Origin: DASXKD01 sp963703605
GTDB taxonomy: Bacteria > Actinomycetota > Actinomycetes > Streptosporangiales > Streptosporangiaceae
Direction of reading: 5' to 3'
Assembly: GCA_963703605.1 (NCBI GenBank)
Contig: CAVPFC010000051.1
Location: 186,001 to 250,000, forward strand
Length of the DNA stretch: 64,000 bases
The notes under the pieces are model-generated. The model was not told the origin of the DNA. It did no database searches and worked only from the letters and a program-made list of their open reading frames with translations. Numbering within the stretch: position 1 is the stretch's first letter; each line of letters starts with the position of its first letter. Made by a program: the position numbers and the translations under genes. Positions 54,400-63,499 of the stretch are shown one piece after another.

Positions 54400-55557
54400 C
54401 TAGAGGTTCGCGACCGAGTTGTAGAGCGCGTAGGCGTTGTTGCCGAAGTAAGCGGAGAAGATGTCACCGGGCAGGGACGAGTAACCGAAGTCGTTGACCC
54501 CGTTGATGTACCCGAACTCTCCCCCGAACGACCGCAGCCACGGGCCGCCGCTCGATCCACCGGTGAAGTTGCACGCCAGCCCCATGGTGCTGGACACGTA
54601 GGGCCAGTTGAACTCGCCGCCGTTGCAGTACTGGAGGGACATGCCGTTGAACGGCGGCGCCGCCGGGTAGCCGAAGTCGTAGACGTACTGGTTTTCCGCC
54701 CAGTTCCAGGCCAGGCCCTGCCCGCCGACCACGTTGACGATGTGCTGGCCGCTGGAGTTGGTGTTCATGACGGCGGCGCCGATGTCGTCGCCCTCGTCCT
54801 GGTTGTTGTAGTAGCTGCTGAGCGTCCACAGTTGCCTGGCCGTCCACACGCCATACGGGGCGTACCCGTAGTAGTAGTCGGGCACGAACATCCAGTTCGA
54901 GTGCCATCCTTCGCCCGGGACCTCACCGCCGAGGCTGCCGTAGACGCAGTGCCCGGCGGTGAGCACGGCGTCCTTGCCGTTGCTGTTCACCGTGCTGGCC
55001 GAGCACACCCAGTTCTCCGTCCGGCCGTTGCCGGTGGTGGTGAAGAAGACCTTGCCCGTGGTCGTGGCCGGGGGCAGGTAGAAGCTCCCGGTCCAGCCGC
55101 TGCCGGTGGAACCGGACCGCGGCGCTACCGCGGCCCGGGCGGGCGCCGGCCTCGCCGGGCCTGCCTGCGCCCGGGCCTGGCCCGCCAGTGGCTGGACCGG
55201 AGCGGCGCCCGCGACTTGCCCGGCCGGCCCGGACGGGCGGGCCGGGGGGGCGGGCATGCGCGGGCGAGACGCGAACGTGATGGTGTCCGCGTTCCGCGCG
55301 GACAGCATCCGGGCCCTGGTCCAGTACGCGATCGTCTGCTGGGCCGCGGCGCTGGCCTGGCCCGCGCTGGCTACCTGGTGCCCCGATACCTGGGGGGCGG
55401 GTGGCGCCGTCGTGGCCGTCGCCGCGGCCGGGACGGCAGCCCCGCCCAGCAGCGCGACGCCGGCGGCCAGGCCAGCAATCCTGGCGATGCGGCGGGCCCG
55501 GGGCCCGCTTCCCGCGCGGGTGGGCTGCCCCTGCTGAGGTTCGTTCTCGTGTGCCAT
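54400..55557 (-). CDS. Secreted trypsin-like serine protease
   Basis: 385 residues from the ATG at 55557; an upstream GTG at 55578 is less likely. The signal peptide covers about residues 25-50 (IARIAGLAAGVALLGGAAVP). A long Pro/Ala linker (about residues 50-150) precedes the S1 domain. The catalytic His is H203 in TAGHCVYGS, the Asp lies in NNQDEGDDIGAAVM and the Ser is S336 in TGGSSGGPW. Aromatic-rich YYYGYAPYGVW and SYYNN surround the site. It resembles actinomycete glutamyl-endopeptidase-like secreted enzymes. Confidence 0.9.
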   Translation of the reverse strand: MAHENEPQQGQPTRAGSGPRARRIARIAGLAAGVALLGGAAVPAAATATTAPPAPQVSGHQVASAGQASAAAQQTIAYWTRARMLSARNADTITFASRPRMPAPPARPSGPAGQVAGAAPVQPLAGQARAQAGPARPAPARAAVAPRSGSTGSGWTGSFYLPPATTTGKVFFTTTGNGRTENWVCSASTVNSNGKDAVLTAGHCVYGSLGGEVPGEGWHSNWMFVPDYYYGYAPYGVWTARQLWTLSSYYNNQDEGDDIGAAVMNTNSSGQHIVNVVGGQGLAWNWAENQYVYDFGYPAAPPFNGMSLQYCNGGEFNWPYVSSTMGLACNFTGGSSGGPWLRSFGGEFGYINGVNDFGYSSLPGDIFSAYFGNNAYALYNSVANL

Positions 55558-55653
55558 GGGGTTACTCCTCACTGTCACTGAACGTAGTGAGCCGCTTACG
55601 ATTTGCGGATCACGGTGAGATGAGGAGGCAACCCCGATCTAGATACAGCCGGG

Positions 55654-56799
55654 TCAGCCGAGCGTGGAGTTGGTCACGATGAGGTCGCGCCGGTTGCCGT
55701 TGAAGTAGATGCCGGGGTAGGGCCTCGTCCAGAAGACCGCGCTCGGGTTGTCGAGCAGCGTGGAGTTCTTGACGGTCAGCCTGCCGGTCTTGTTGTTGCT
55801 GACGTAGAAGAGACCGCCGCCGCCCTCACGGGCGCTGTTGTCTTCGATAAGCGTGCTGCCGACGAAGACCGAATAGTCGTTGCCGTCGGCGTAAATGGCG
55901 CCACCGCTGCCTCCGCCGGGGGTGCCGGGCAGGGGCGGGTTCTGCCCGTAGCCGATCGCGGCATTATTGGTCATGACGCTGTTGAGTATCACCCAGGAAA
56001 CACCGATGCTGCTCAGCGCGCCGCCATTGGAGCACTGGCCGCCGTGGAAGGTGTCATTGACGATGTACACCGGAAGGTTGTTCCATTGCGCCAGGGCGCG
56101 GATCGCGGCCCCGCCGAGGTCGGGGCCGTACTGGTAGCAACGGTTGCCGATGAACTTGGAGTTGATCGCGCTGAACTGGCCGCCGAGGCTGAAGATGGCG
56201 CCCCCGCCGCCACCGCCGAACTGCACCTTCTTGCTTTGCCTGACCTGGGAATCGCCGTCCTCGAAGATCATGTTCTCCACGACAAGGCGCGGATATCGCT
56301 GGTCGTAGCAGTCCGAGGCGATGATCTGCTGCTTGGGGTCACAGGTGTTCATGTACAGGATCTGGCGCTCGCCGCCGCCGCTGAGGGTGACCAGGCCGCC
56401 GCCGTCCAGGACGACCAGCTTGCTGGTGTTCACGACCTTGGCCGTGGCCCTCATCGTGATCGTCACCGGCTTCCGGCCGCAGTTGAACGTGATGATGCCG
56501 CCGCTGGCGACCGCGGCCACGACGGCGGCGGACGTGCAACTGGCGGGGGTGCCGGTGCCGATGACGGTGGCCGGGCTGGCGGTGCTGACCTCGGCGCCCG
56601 CCGGCGGGACGGGCGCGTTGCCGTCCGGGTTGCCGAAGTCCGGCAGGCCGTGCGGGACCGCGGCACCAGCCGCCGGCGGCACCCCCGGCGCGCCGGCCGC
56701 GGACGCGCTGGCCGCGGCGGGAACGACACCGACCGCCATCACCGCGGCGCCCGCGGCGAGCGCCGCGGTGAACAAACCGGAGCGATTCCTGGGCTGCAT
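55654..56799 (-). CDS. Secreted right-handed beta-helix protein
   Basis: 381 residues from the ATG at 56799 (GTG at 56808 is an alternative). Signal peptide residues 1-35 (LFTAALAAGAAVMAVGVVPA). The body is a parallel beta-helix with repeats such as KLVVLDGGGLVTLSGGGE, VVENMIFEDGDSQ, SAINSKFIGNRCYQYG and LTVKNSTLLDNPSAVFW. This matches polysaccharide lyase/choice-of-anchor type helices. It is probably cotranscribed with the protease. Confidence 0.82.
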   Translation of the reverse strand: MQPRNRSGLFTAALAAGAAVMAVGVVPAAASASAAGAPGVPPAAGAAVPHGLPDFGNPDGNAPVPPAGAEVSTASPATVIGTGTPASCTSAAVVAAVASGGIITFNCGRKPVTITMRATAKVVNTSKLVVLDGGGLVTLSGGGERQILYMNTCDPKQQIIASDCYDQRYPRLVVENMIFEDGDSQVRQSKKVQFGGGGGGAIFSLGGQFSAINSKFIGNRCYQYGPDLGGAAIRALAQWNNLPVYIVNDTFHGGQCSNGGALSSIGVSWVILNSVMTNNAAIGYGQNPPLPGTPGGGSGGAIYADGNDYSVFVGSTLIEDNSAREGGGGLFYVSNNKTGRLTVKNSTLLDNPSAVFWTRPYPGIYFNGNRRDLIVTNSTLG

Positions 56800-56931
56800 G
56801 GGCCACACACTATCCCCGGCGCTGTTGACTAACGCGTTACCCGCCGCTGGGCCGCTGAAATGGTTCCGGTGGTCCGGCCTATTTACCCGCAGTAAACGCG
56901 ATTAATTGGCCGTTGTGCCCATAACGGTCAT

Positions 56932-56979
56932 GCGTCAAGAAGGCCTGGCCGCCCACCGGCGGCCAGGCCTTCTTGACGC
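56932..56979. terminator. Perfect 22-bp hairpin
   Basis: A 22-bp perfect inverted repeat (56932-56953 with 56958-56979) with a CACC loop lies just past the stop of a small VOC remnant on the minus strand. No T-tract follows. It is the longest perfect stem in the window. Confidence 0.7.
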
Positions 56980-56989
56980 CGCTGTGGAG

Positions 56990-57124
56990 CTACCCGAACA
57001 ACGCGGCCAGCCGCTGCGCCATTTCCTCCTGGCTCACGTCCGCCACGTGCGTGGCGACGGTCCAGCTATGCCCGAACGGGTCGACGATGAAGGCGTCCCG
57101 CGCACCGCTGGCCCGATCCGGCAT
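56990..57124 (-). pseudogene. C-terminal remnant of a PhnB-like VOC protein
   Basis: 44 codons read ARDAFIVDPFGHSWTVATHV and ADVSQEEMAQRLAALFG, the normal C-terminus of PhnB-like glyoxalase-fold proteins. The rest of the gene is missing; upstream sequence is the promoter of the lyase gene at 57160. The natural terminator is still in place at 56932-56979. Confidence 0.7.
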
Positions 57125-57159
57125 GCATCCGGGATGTTTCCGGCTAGGGTCCTAGCGAC

Positions 57160-58131
57160 ATGACTCCCGCGCCTGCCCCGGCCGGCCGCCTGCGGCCGCG
57201 CCGCTCCTGCCTGGCCGTGCCCGGCAGCAATCCCCGCTTCCTGGAGAAGGCACAGGGCCTGCCCGCGGATCAGGTGTTCCTTGACCTCGAGGACGCCTGC
57301 GCGCCGCCGGCGAAGGAGGCCGCCCGGCACGCGATCGTCGACGTGCTCAACAACGGCACCTGGGGCGGCAAGATCCGCGTTGTCCGGGTCAACGACTGGA
57401 CCACGCACTGGACCTACCGAGACGTGATCACGGTGGTCGAGGGAGCAGGGGCCAGCCTCGATTGCGTAATGCTGCCGAAGGTGACCGGCGCCGGCCAGAT
57501 CCAGGCGCTGGACCTGCTGCTCACCCAGATCGAGAAGACGGTGGGCCTCGAGGCCGGCCGGATCGGCATCGAGGCCCAGATCGAGAACGCCAGGGGCCTG
57601 GAGAACGTCGAGGCGATCGCCGCGTCGTCGGCACGCCTGGAGACGCTCATTTTCGGCCCCGCGGACTTCATGGCGTCCATCGGCATGAGATCGCTGATGG
57701 TCGGCGAGCAGCCGCCGGGCTACCCGGCGGATGCCTTCCACTACGCCCTTATGCGCATCCTGATCGCCGCCCGTGCTCATGACTTGCAGGCGATCGACGG
57801 TCCCTACCTGCACATACGCGACGCCGACGGCTTCCGGACGGCCGCCCGGCGCACCGCGGCGCTCGGGTTCGACGGCAAGTGGGTGCTGCACCCGGACCAG
57901 ATCGCCGCGGCCAACGAGATCTTCTCGCCCTCGCAAGAGGACTACGACCACGCGGAACTGATCCTGGACGCCTACGAGTGGTCGACCTCGGCGGCCGGGG
58001 GTGCCCGGGGATCGGTCATGCTCGGCGACGAGATGATCGATGAGGCCTCCCGCAAGATGGCCCTGGTGATCGCGGGCAAGGGCCGGGCGGCGGGCATGCG
58101 GCGCACCGCCACGTTCCAGCCACCGGGGTAG
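57160..58131 (+). CDS. CitE/malyl-CoA lyase-family CoA ester lyase
   Basis: 323 residues. The N-terminus RRSCLAVPGSNPRFLEKAQG and FLDLEDACAPPAKEAAR are typical of HpcH/HpaI-CitE enzymes. Mg-binding acids lie in GIEAQIENARGLENVE and FGPADFMASIGM, and the end has GFDGKWVLHPDQIAAANEIF. Such enzymes cleave malyl-, methylmalyl- or citryl-CoA. The other subunits of citrate lyase are absent, so a stand-alone L-malyl/beta-methylmalyl-CoA lyase is more likely. Confidence 0.9.
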   Translation: MTPAPAPAGRLRPRRSCLAVPGSNPRFLEKAQGLPADQVFLDLEDACAPPAKEAARHAIVDVLNNGTWGGKIRVVRVNDWTTHWTYRDVITVVEGAGASLDCVMLPKVTGAGQIQALDLLLTQIEKTVGLEAGRIGIEAQIENARGLENVEAIAASSARLETLIFGPADFMASIGMRSLMVGEQPPGYPADAFHYALMRILIAARAHDLQAIDGPYLHIRDADGFRTAARRTAALGFDGKWVLHPDQIAAANEIFSPSQEDYDHAELILDAYEWSTSAAGGARGSVMLGDEMIDEASRKMALVIAGKGRAAGMRRTATFQPPG

Positions 58132-58219
58132 CGTCACCGTGCGGAGCCGGCCGTGCTGCTTCCGCAAGGTGCTGGAGATCTCGCCGGCCGGCCGGGCCGC
58201 CCGGCATCGTACAAAATAC

Positions 58220-58253
58220 GTCAGCTGACCGATGTCTTGCGCTGCAAGTTGCA
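58220..58253. promoter_or_regulatory. Cluster of palindromes upstream of the RsbW-like gene
   Basis: GTCAGCTGAC (58220-58229) is a perfect palindrome. CTTGCGCTGCAAG (58236-58248) overlaps TGCAAGTTGCA (58243-58253), both palindromic around one central base or triplet. They could be sites for an XRE-type regulator of the kind usually paired with DUF397 proteins. Confidence 0.4.
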
Positions 58254-58375
58254 TCACTATTTTTCTCGCAAGCGGTGTTGCACGACAGAGCGGCTCGGAG
58301 CTCCCCAGGGACGGGACAGCCAGAGAGAGGCCGGCGTTCGCCGGCCCAGCTCAGACCAGCGCACGAAGGAAGCCG

Positions 58376-58924
58376 ATGAAAGCCAAGGCGCCGACTCGTC
58401 CGCCCGATCTTCAGTCCCTCTGCGTCCGGCTGGCGACCGGGCCTGCTGCGGTACCCGAGGCCCGCAGCCAGGTCCGGGCGGCCATCCGCCGCTGGAAGGT
58501 TCCCGTCGACCCGGAGGAGGCGATCCTGCTCACCAGCGAACTGGTGACCAACGCCGTCCGGCACGAGACGGGCCCGGAGGTCGTGCTCGTCATCGCAAGG
58601 TCCTGCGGTGAGCTGCGCGTCGATGTCCACGACAGCTCGCACTGTTTACCTGAGGTGACGGACGTCCCCGCCGATGCGGAGACCGGCCGGGGCCTGCTGC
58701 TGGTGGCCGCGATGTCGGCAGAGTGGGGCTTCTACCGCACCCCTACGGGCAAGGCCGTGTACTTCACGCTCGCGTGCCCGGCCTGGCCCGGTCCCCGCGG
58801 CCGGCGGACGCCGCCCGCGGGGGAGTCACACAACGGACAGGTGACCCGGGACCTCTCCCGTGGCGCACCGTCCGCACTGCAACGCTCATGCGATGTCCGC
58901 GGCGCGAGCACGTCGGCTCCATGA
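58376..58924 (+). CDS. RsbW-like ATP-binding anti-sigma regulator
   Basis: 182 residues; the ATG at 58376 follows AAGGAAG. The HATPase_c_2 domain has the N-box LLTSELVTNAVRHETG and G-box VPADAETGRGLLLVAAMSAE. It may act as a Ser/Thr kinase or anti-sigma factor. The last 45 residues are disordered and rich in Arg and Ser. It lies 65 bases before the DUF397 gene, a common pairing in actinomycetes. Confidence 0.88.
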   Translation: MKAKAPTRPPDLQSLCVRLATGPAAVPEARSQVRAAIRRWKVPVDPEEAILLTSELVTNAVRHETGPEVVLVIARSCGELRVDVHDSSHCLPEVTDVPADAETGRGLLLVAAMSAEWGFYRTPTGKAVYFTLACPAWPGPRGRRTPPAGESHNGQVTRDLSRGAPSALQRSCDVRGASTSAP

Positions 58925-58989
58925 CGCGGGGACCTGCTCCGGACGATGGCCGTCCGGGCCTTTAGATGACACGATCAGCGAGGTACTAC

Positions 58990-59241
58990 GTGGCAACACC
59001 TCATCACGGAGATCTGCCCAAGGGCCCGGACTCGCGTCCGGTGTGGGTCAAGAGCTCCCTGAGTTTCTCCAACGGTAACTGCGTCGAGGTTGCGGGGCTG
59101 CCCGGTGGCGGGGTCGGCGTCCGCAACAGCAGGGATACCGGCGGACCGGTGCTGAGTTTCACACCGGGCGAGTGGCGTGCGTTTCTCGGCGGCGTGCGGA
59201 ACGGCGAGTTCGACAGGTTTTTGTCAGTATCGGAATACTGA
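58990..59241 (+). CDS. DUF397 family protein
   Basis: 83 residues from a GTG at 58990 with GAGGT upstream; an ATG at 58966 would add eight residues. The family core is VWVKSSLSFSNGNCVEVA, then VGVRNSRDTGGPVLSFTPGE and WRAFLGGVRNGEFD. DUF397 proteins are partners of XRE-type regulators and influence development or antibiotic production. The usual XRE gene is not adjacent. Confidence 0.9.
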   Translation: MATPHHGDLPKGPDSRPVWVKSSLSFSNGNCVEVAGLPGGGVGVRNSRDTGGPVLSFTPGEWRAFLGGVRNGEFDRFLSVSEY

Positions 59242-59471
59242 CCCCTGTGGGGCTGCCAAGCGGGACCGGAGGGCCGGCCGCGACCGGGTGCCACGTGGTG
59301 GCTGACCGAATTCGAGCCGGACGGGGCGTCGCTCGACCGCGTGCGCGGCGTGCTCCGCGACGGCCCGGCGCCCTCCTGACCGCCGGCCTGGCTCCCGGGC
59401 GGGCCGGCCCGCTGGCCAGGGACGGCAGCGGCGGCGGGTACTGTCGTAGCCGAACGAGGAGGCGACCGGCG

Positions 59472-59873
59472 ATGACCGACCAGAGCCCGCCCGCGGCCAC
59501 CGGCGTCGAGGGCAGCGTGGCCCGGCCCGGCGGCGTGTCCTACCTGCGCATCCCCGCGCGTGACATCGCCCGGTCGGCGGATTTCTACCGCGCCGTGTTC
59601 GGCTGGCGGCTGGGCGGCGAGCCGGAGGCGCCGAGCTTCAGCGACGGCACCGGCCACGTCATCGGGCACTGGCGGACCGACCTGCCGGCGGCGGGGGAGG
59701 CGGGCGTGCTGCCCTACATCTACGTCACCGACATCGACGAGACGCTCCGCGCGGCAACCGAGCGCGGTGCCGAGCTGGCGACCCCGCCATACCCGGAGGG
59801 GAATCTCTGGGTAGCCACCATCCGCGACCCGGCCGGCAACGTCATCGGCGTCTGGCAGGACGGGCCGCGATAG
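59472..59873 (+). CDS. VOC-family protein
   Basis: 133 residues; the ATG at 59472 follows GAGGAGG. VSYLRIPARDIARSADFYRA and VFGWRLGG begin the fold, with VLPYIYVTDIDETLRAATER and ATIRDPAGNVIGVWQDGP ending it. It is of the enolpyruvate/glyoxalase-like type common in actinomycetes; function unknown. Confidence 0.9.
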   Translation: MTDQSPPAATGVEGSVARPGGVSYLRIPARDIARSADFYRAVFGWRLGGEPEAPSFSDGTGHVIGHWRTDLPAAGEAGVLPYIYVTDIDETLRAATERGAELATPPYPEGNLWVATIRDPAGNVIGVWQDGPR

Positions 59874-60003
59874 GGCGTGTCCCGTGGATCTTTGCCGTCG
59901 CGAGCGGCGGTCCCAGGGGGATCGGATCGCGGAGGAGGAGCCCATAGTGGTTCTATGGGCGACGACGACAACGCAGCGAGACACCCCCAGGGCGCCGCCA
60001 GAG

Positions 60004-60033
60004 CGGGGGCGGGCGCGAAGCGCGGGGGCGGGA
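60004..60033. repeat. 30-bp G-rich repeat, copy B
   Basis: This copy of 866-895 (one mismatch) lies in the short gap between the convergent VOC and DUF488 genes. Confidence 0.6.
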
Positions 60034-60067
60034 AAGCAGAGCGGGCAGGGGGTTTGCCGGACACGCC

Positions 60068-60625
60068 CTACCCGAGCGGTTCCTGGCCGCCGTCGTAGAC
60101 GAGGAGGCCGTCCGCGCGCAGCCGGGCTCCCGGCGAACGGCGGTGGGGTGCCAGCTTGCCGTCGTGCATGAGGTGCCGGGCCGGGACGCCGCGGGCAAGC
60201 TCGGCGAAGTCGGCGATGAGCCGCCGGTGGCAGCGCCACCAGGTGCTCTCGCTGCACATCACCGCCAGTTGCTGGGTGGCGGCCTGGGCCAGGACCTCGT
60301 CGATCGCGGCAAGGAAGTCCGGCCGGCGCATGTGGCCGGCGTAGCCGCGGAACGCGGCCTCCCGCCAGGCCACGTCGGGTGAGTCCGGCGCCGCCCGGCG
60401 GAACCCGCCCAGCCGTTTCTCCCACCGGTAACCGACGCCGTGACCGGGCAGCCAGCGCTCCAGTTCGGCCCGGGCCACATGGGGGTTGCGGCGGCTGCCG
60501 GGTGCGGTGCGGACGTCGACCAGCATCGTCACGCCCGCGGAGCGCAGCAGTTCGGCGATGCGATCGGCGCCGGCCGTTCCGTGCCCGAAGGTGATCAGCG
60601 GCATCGGCCCGGCGTGGTCAGTCAC
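60068..60625 (-). CDS. DUF488 family protein
   Basis: 185 residues from a GTG at 60625; MPLITFGHGTAG at 60604 is a possible internal start. The DUF488 features are ITFGHGTAGADRIAELLRSA, VDVRTAPGSRRNPH, a Tyr/Trp-rich YRWEKRLGGFRRA and the Cys motif LAVMCSESTWWRCHRRLIA. The role of the family is unknown. Confidence 0.9.
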   Translation of the reverse strand: MTDHAGPMPLITFGHGTAGADRIAELLRSAGVTMLVDVRTAPGSRRNPHVARAELERWLPGHGVGYRWEKRLGGFRRAAPDSPDVAWREAAFRGYAGHMRRPDFLAAIDEVLAQAATQQLAVMCSESTWWRCHRRLIADFAELARGVPARHLMHDGKLAPHRRSPGARLRADGLLVYDGGQEPLG

Positions 60626-60720
60626 CACCCCACTAGTTTGGGGCGTGCCGGGCTGCGGGGCGGCCTGGCGCCGCGCCGGCCCGGCGGCCGCCGGATCGGT
60701 GCCCGTAGGATCCGGCTGGC

Positions 60721-60772
60721 CGCTGCACTGAGTCGCTGCACTGGGCCGCTGCACTGGGCCGCTGCACTGAGG
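60721..60772. repeat. 13-bp tandem repeat, four copies
   Basis: CGCTGCACTG followed by a variable AGT, GGC, GGC or AGG occurs four times without gaps. It lies between the divergent DUF488 and isocitrate-lyase-family genes. Tandem repeats of this kind can vary in copy number between strains. Confidence 0.85.
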
Positions 60773-60821
60773 GATGGGGTGGCGCGTACGTGGATGCTGT
60801 TCTCGGTTCGCTGAGGGCGCG

Positions 60822-61739
60822 GTGACGGCCCGGCTGACCCGCCGCCCTGGCGGCCCGGCCCGGCTGCGGGCCCTGCTGGGGTCCGGGCAGACGATCGTGG
60901 CGCCCGGTGCGTTCGACCCGCTGGCCGCCCGGCTGGTCGAGGAGGCCGGGTTCCCGGCGGTCTACATGACCGGCTTCGGGACGTCGGCGGCCCTGCTCGG
61001 GCGGCCCGATGTCGGGCTGCTGACGATGACCGAGATGGTCGACAACGCCGCGCGGATCGCCGCCTGCGTGGACATCCCGGTGATCGCCGACGCGGACACC
61101 GGCTACGGCAACCCGCTCAACGTGATCCGCACCGTCGGGGCCTACGAGGCGGCCGGCGTCGCGGGGATCCACATCGAGGACCAGGTCGCCCCCAAGAAGT
61201 GCGGGCACATGGAGGGCAAGCTCGTCATCCCCGCGGCCGAGATGGTGGCCAAGATCCGGGCCGCGACCGAGGCGCGCGGCGATCCCGACTTCGTGATCAT
61301 CGCCCGGACCGACGCGAGGGCCGTGGAGGGGTTCGAACGGTCCCTGGCGCGGGCCCGGCTGTACCGGGAAGCGGGCGCGGACGTCCTGTTCATCGAGGCG
61401 CTGACCAGCGAGGACGAGATCGCGGCGGCGGCCCGCGCGTTTCCCGGCGTGCCGCTGCTGTTCAACTGGGCCGAGGGCGGGAAGACCCCGCCGGTCGGCC
61501 TGGCCCGACTGCAAGAGCTGGGCTACCGCGTCGTCATCTTCCCCATCAGCACGCTGCTGGCGGCGACCGCCGCGATGCGGCGGATACTCCGCGAGATCGC
61601 GCAGGCCGGCACGCCCGCCGCCGCGCTCGGCGACGTGCCCGCCTTCGGCGAGTTCCTCGACTTCATCGGGCTGCCCGAGGTGCGCGCGGCGGAACAGCGA
61701 TACGCCGTCCCCGGCCCCGCGGACGCTCCAGGCACGTGA
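60822..61739 (+). CDS. Isocitrate lyase/PEP mutase superfamily enzyme
   Basis: 305 residues from a GTG at 60822 with GAGGG upstream. TIVAPGAFDPLAARLVEEAG, PVIADADTGYGNPLNVIRTV (Mg-binding Asp pair), HIEDQVAPKKCGHMEGK with the catalytic Cys, and DFVIIARTDARAVEGFE are all present. This group includes 2-methylisocitrate lyase, dimethylmalate lyase and oxaloacetate decarboxylase; KKCGH with no long insert fits the short lyases, but the substrate cannot be chosen. Confidence 0.9.
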   Translation: MTARLTRRPGGPARLRALLGSGQTIVAPGAFDPLAARLVEEAGFPAVYMTGFGTSAALLGRPDVGLLTMTEMVDNAARIAACVDIPVIADADTGYGNPLNVIRTVGAYEAAGVAGIHIEDQVAPKKCGHMEGKLVIPAAEMVAKIRAATEARGDPDFVIIARTDARAVEGFERSLARARLYREAGADVLFIEALTSEDEIAAAARAFPGVPLLFNWAEGGKTPPVGLARLQELGYRVVIFPISTLLAATAAMRRILREIAQAGTPAAALGDVPAFGEFLDFIGLPEVRAAEQRYAVPGPADAPGT

Positions 61740-61907
61740 TCATGGCCGCGCTGTGCCGACATATCCTCGCTTCCCTTCCGCGCGGACATACCGGCACGAA
61801 CCGGGGCGCGAAAACCGTGCGTTTGTGAGGAGAAGTCCCATTGATCATGGATGCGCCGCACATGATCACGGAGTCGGGGGCGCCTGGCGGTGAGAGGGGT
61901 GTTGCTT

Positions 61908-62333
61908 GTGCGAGCGGTGGTGCAGCGGGTGAGCCAGGCCAGCGTGACCGTTGGTTCGCGGGTCGTGGGCGCGATCAGCGAGCCGGGCCTGGTCGTCCTG
62001 GTCGGCGCCACCCACCAGGACACCCCCCAGACGGCGGCCAAGATGGCCGCCAAGCTGTGGGGCCTGCGCATCTTGAAAGGCGAGCTGTCCTGCTCCGACA
62101 CGGGCGCGCCGCTGCTGGTCATCAGCCAGTTCACGCTCTACGCCGACACCGGCAAGGGGCGCCGTCCAAGCTGGCAGGCAGCCGCTCCGGGCCCGGTCGC
62201 CGAGCCGCTCATCGATTCTGTGGTGGCCAGCCTGAGGACGCTGGGCGCCCGCGTCGAGACGGGGGTCTTCGGCGCGGACATGCAGGTCAGCCTCGTCAAC
62301 GACGGCCCTGTCACGCTCATTCTCGAGCTCTGA
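61908..62333 (+). CDS. dtd: D-aminoacyl-tRNA deacylase
   Basis: 141 residues from the GTG at 61908 (MRAVVQRVSQASVTVG), the normal start; GAGAGGG lies upstream and a GTG at 61890 would add six residues. The active-site motifs LLVISQFTLYADTGKGRRPS and the Gly-cisPro pair in VNDGPVTLILEL are complete. The enzyme removes D-amino acids and glycine mischarged on tRNA. Confidence 0.95.
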   Translation: MRAVVQRVSQASVTVGSRVVGAISEPGLVVLVGATHQDTPQTAAKMAAKLWGLRILKGELSCSDTGAPLLVISQFTLYADTGKGRRPSWQAAAPGPVAEPLIDSVVASLRTLGARVETGVFGADMQVSLVNDGPVTLILEL

Positions 62334-62412
62334 TGCGGCACCCGGAGCAGCGGCTGGCACCCCCGCCGATAGCTTTCGGGATACTGGGGGGTGGCCTTAC
62401 GAGGGGGCGGTG

Positions 62413-63489
62413 GTGAACGTGTCGACGACGGAACCGGCCGAGACCGCGGCCGTCCAAAAGGGCCGCGGACACCGGCCCACCCTGGCGGCCATCGCGGCCG
62501 AGGCGGGCGTCTCGCTGCCGACGGTGTCCAAGGTTGTCAACGGGCGCCCGGACGTCGCGCCCGCCACCCGGGCCAGGGTGGAGCGCTTGCTCGGCGAGCA
62601 CCACTACCAGCGCCCCGGGCAGCGGCGCCGGCGGCGCGCCGGGCTGATTGACCTCATCTTCAACGGCTTGGACAGCCCGTGGGCGGTGGAGATCCTGCGC
62701 GGGGTGGAGGACTGGTGCTCGGCGCACACCGTGGGCGCGATGGTGTCGGCCGTCCGGCATGGCAGCGCCCGGCCCGCCAGCTGGGCCAGCGCGCTGGCGG
62801 GCCACGACACCGACGGGGTGATCCTGGTGACCTCGGAGCTGACCATGCCCCAGCTACGCCAGCTTCGCGACGAGGACATCCCGCTCGTCGTCGTGGACCC
62901 GGTCAACCTGCCAGCTCCCGACCTGCCGAGCGTCGGCGCGACGAACTGGGCCGGTGGCCTCGCCGCGACCGATCACCTGATGAGCCTGGGGCACCGCCAC
63001 ATCGGGGTCATCACCGGCCCGGCCGAGTACCTGTGCAGCCGGGCGCGGGTCGATGGCTACCGGTCGGCGCTCGAACGGCGCGGCGGCGAGCTCGACAGGC
63101 TGCTGGTACGGCACGGGGACTTCCAGCACGAAGGCGGCTTCCGCCGCGGCGGTGAGCTGCTGGACCTGGCCGAGCCACCCACCGCGATCTTCGCTGGCAG
63201 CGATCAGCAGGCGCTCGGGGTCTACGAGGCGGCCCGCCGGCGGGGACTGCGGATCCCGCAGGACCTGTCCGTCGTGGGGTTCGACGACCTGCCGGCCGCC
63301 CGCTGGGTCTCCCCGCCGCTGACCACGGTCCGGCAGCCGCTTGCCGACATGGGCCGGGTGGCCGCCGAGATGCTCGGCAACCTGATCGAGGGTGTTGCGC
63401 TGCGCAGCCAGCGGGTGGAACTCGCCACCGCGCTGGTCGTGCGGGAGTCGACGGCCCGCCTGACGGCAGAAGCCGACGGCCCGGCCTGA
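62413..63489 (+). CDS. LacI-family transcriptional regulator
   Basis: 358 residues from a GTG at 62413, with GAGGGGG upstream. The helix-turn-helix is TLAAIAAEAGVSLPTVSKVV, followed by VAPATRARVERLLGEHHYQR. The sugar-binding domain ends VVGFDDLPAARWVSPPLTTV. It resembles actinomycete regulators of xylan/beta-xyloside genes, and CGAAACTTTCG, the box used by such regulators, lies just after the gene. No sugar genes are adjacent. Confidence 0.92.
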   Translation: MNVSTTEPAETAAVQKGRGHRPTLAAIAAEAGVSLPTVSKVVNGRPDVAPATRARVERLLGEHHYQRPGQRRRRRAGLIDLIFNGLDSPWAVEILRGVEDWCSAHTVGAMVSAVRHGSARPASWASALAGHDTDGVILVTSELTMPQLRQLRDEDIPLVVVDPVNLPAPDLPSVGATNWAGGLAATDHLMSLGHRHIGVITGPAEYLCSRARVDGYRSALERRGGELDRLLVRHGDFQHEGGFRRGGELLDLAEPPTAIFAGSDQQALGVYEAARRRGLRIPQDLSVVGFDDLPAARWVSPPLTTVRQPLADMGRVAAEMLGNLIEGVALRSQRVELATALVVRESTARLTAEADGPA

Positions 63490-63499
63490 CGTGGCCAAA

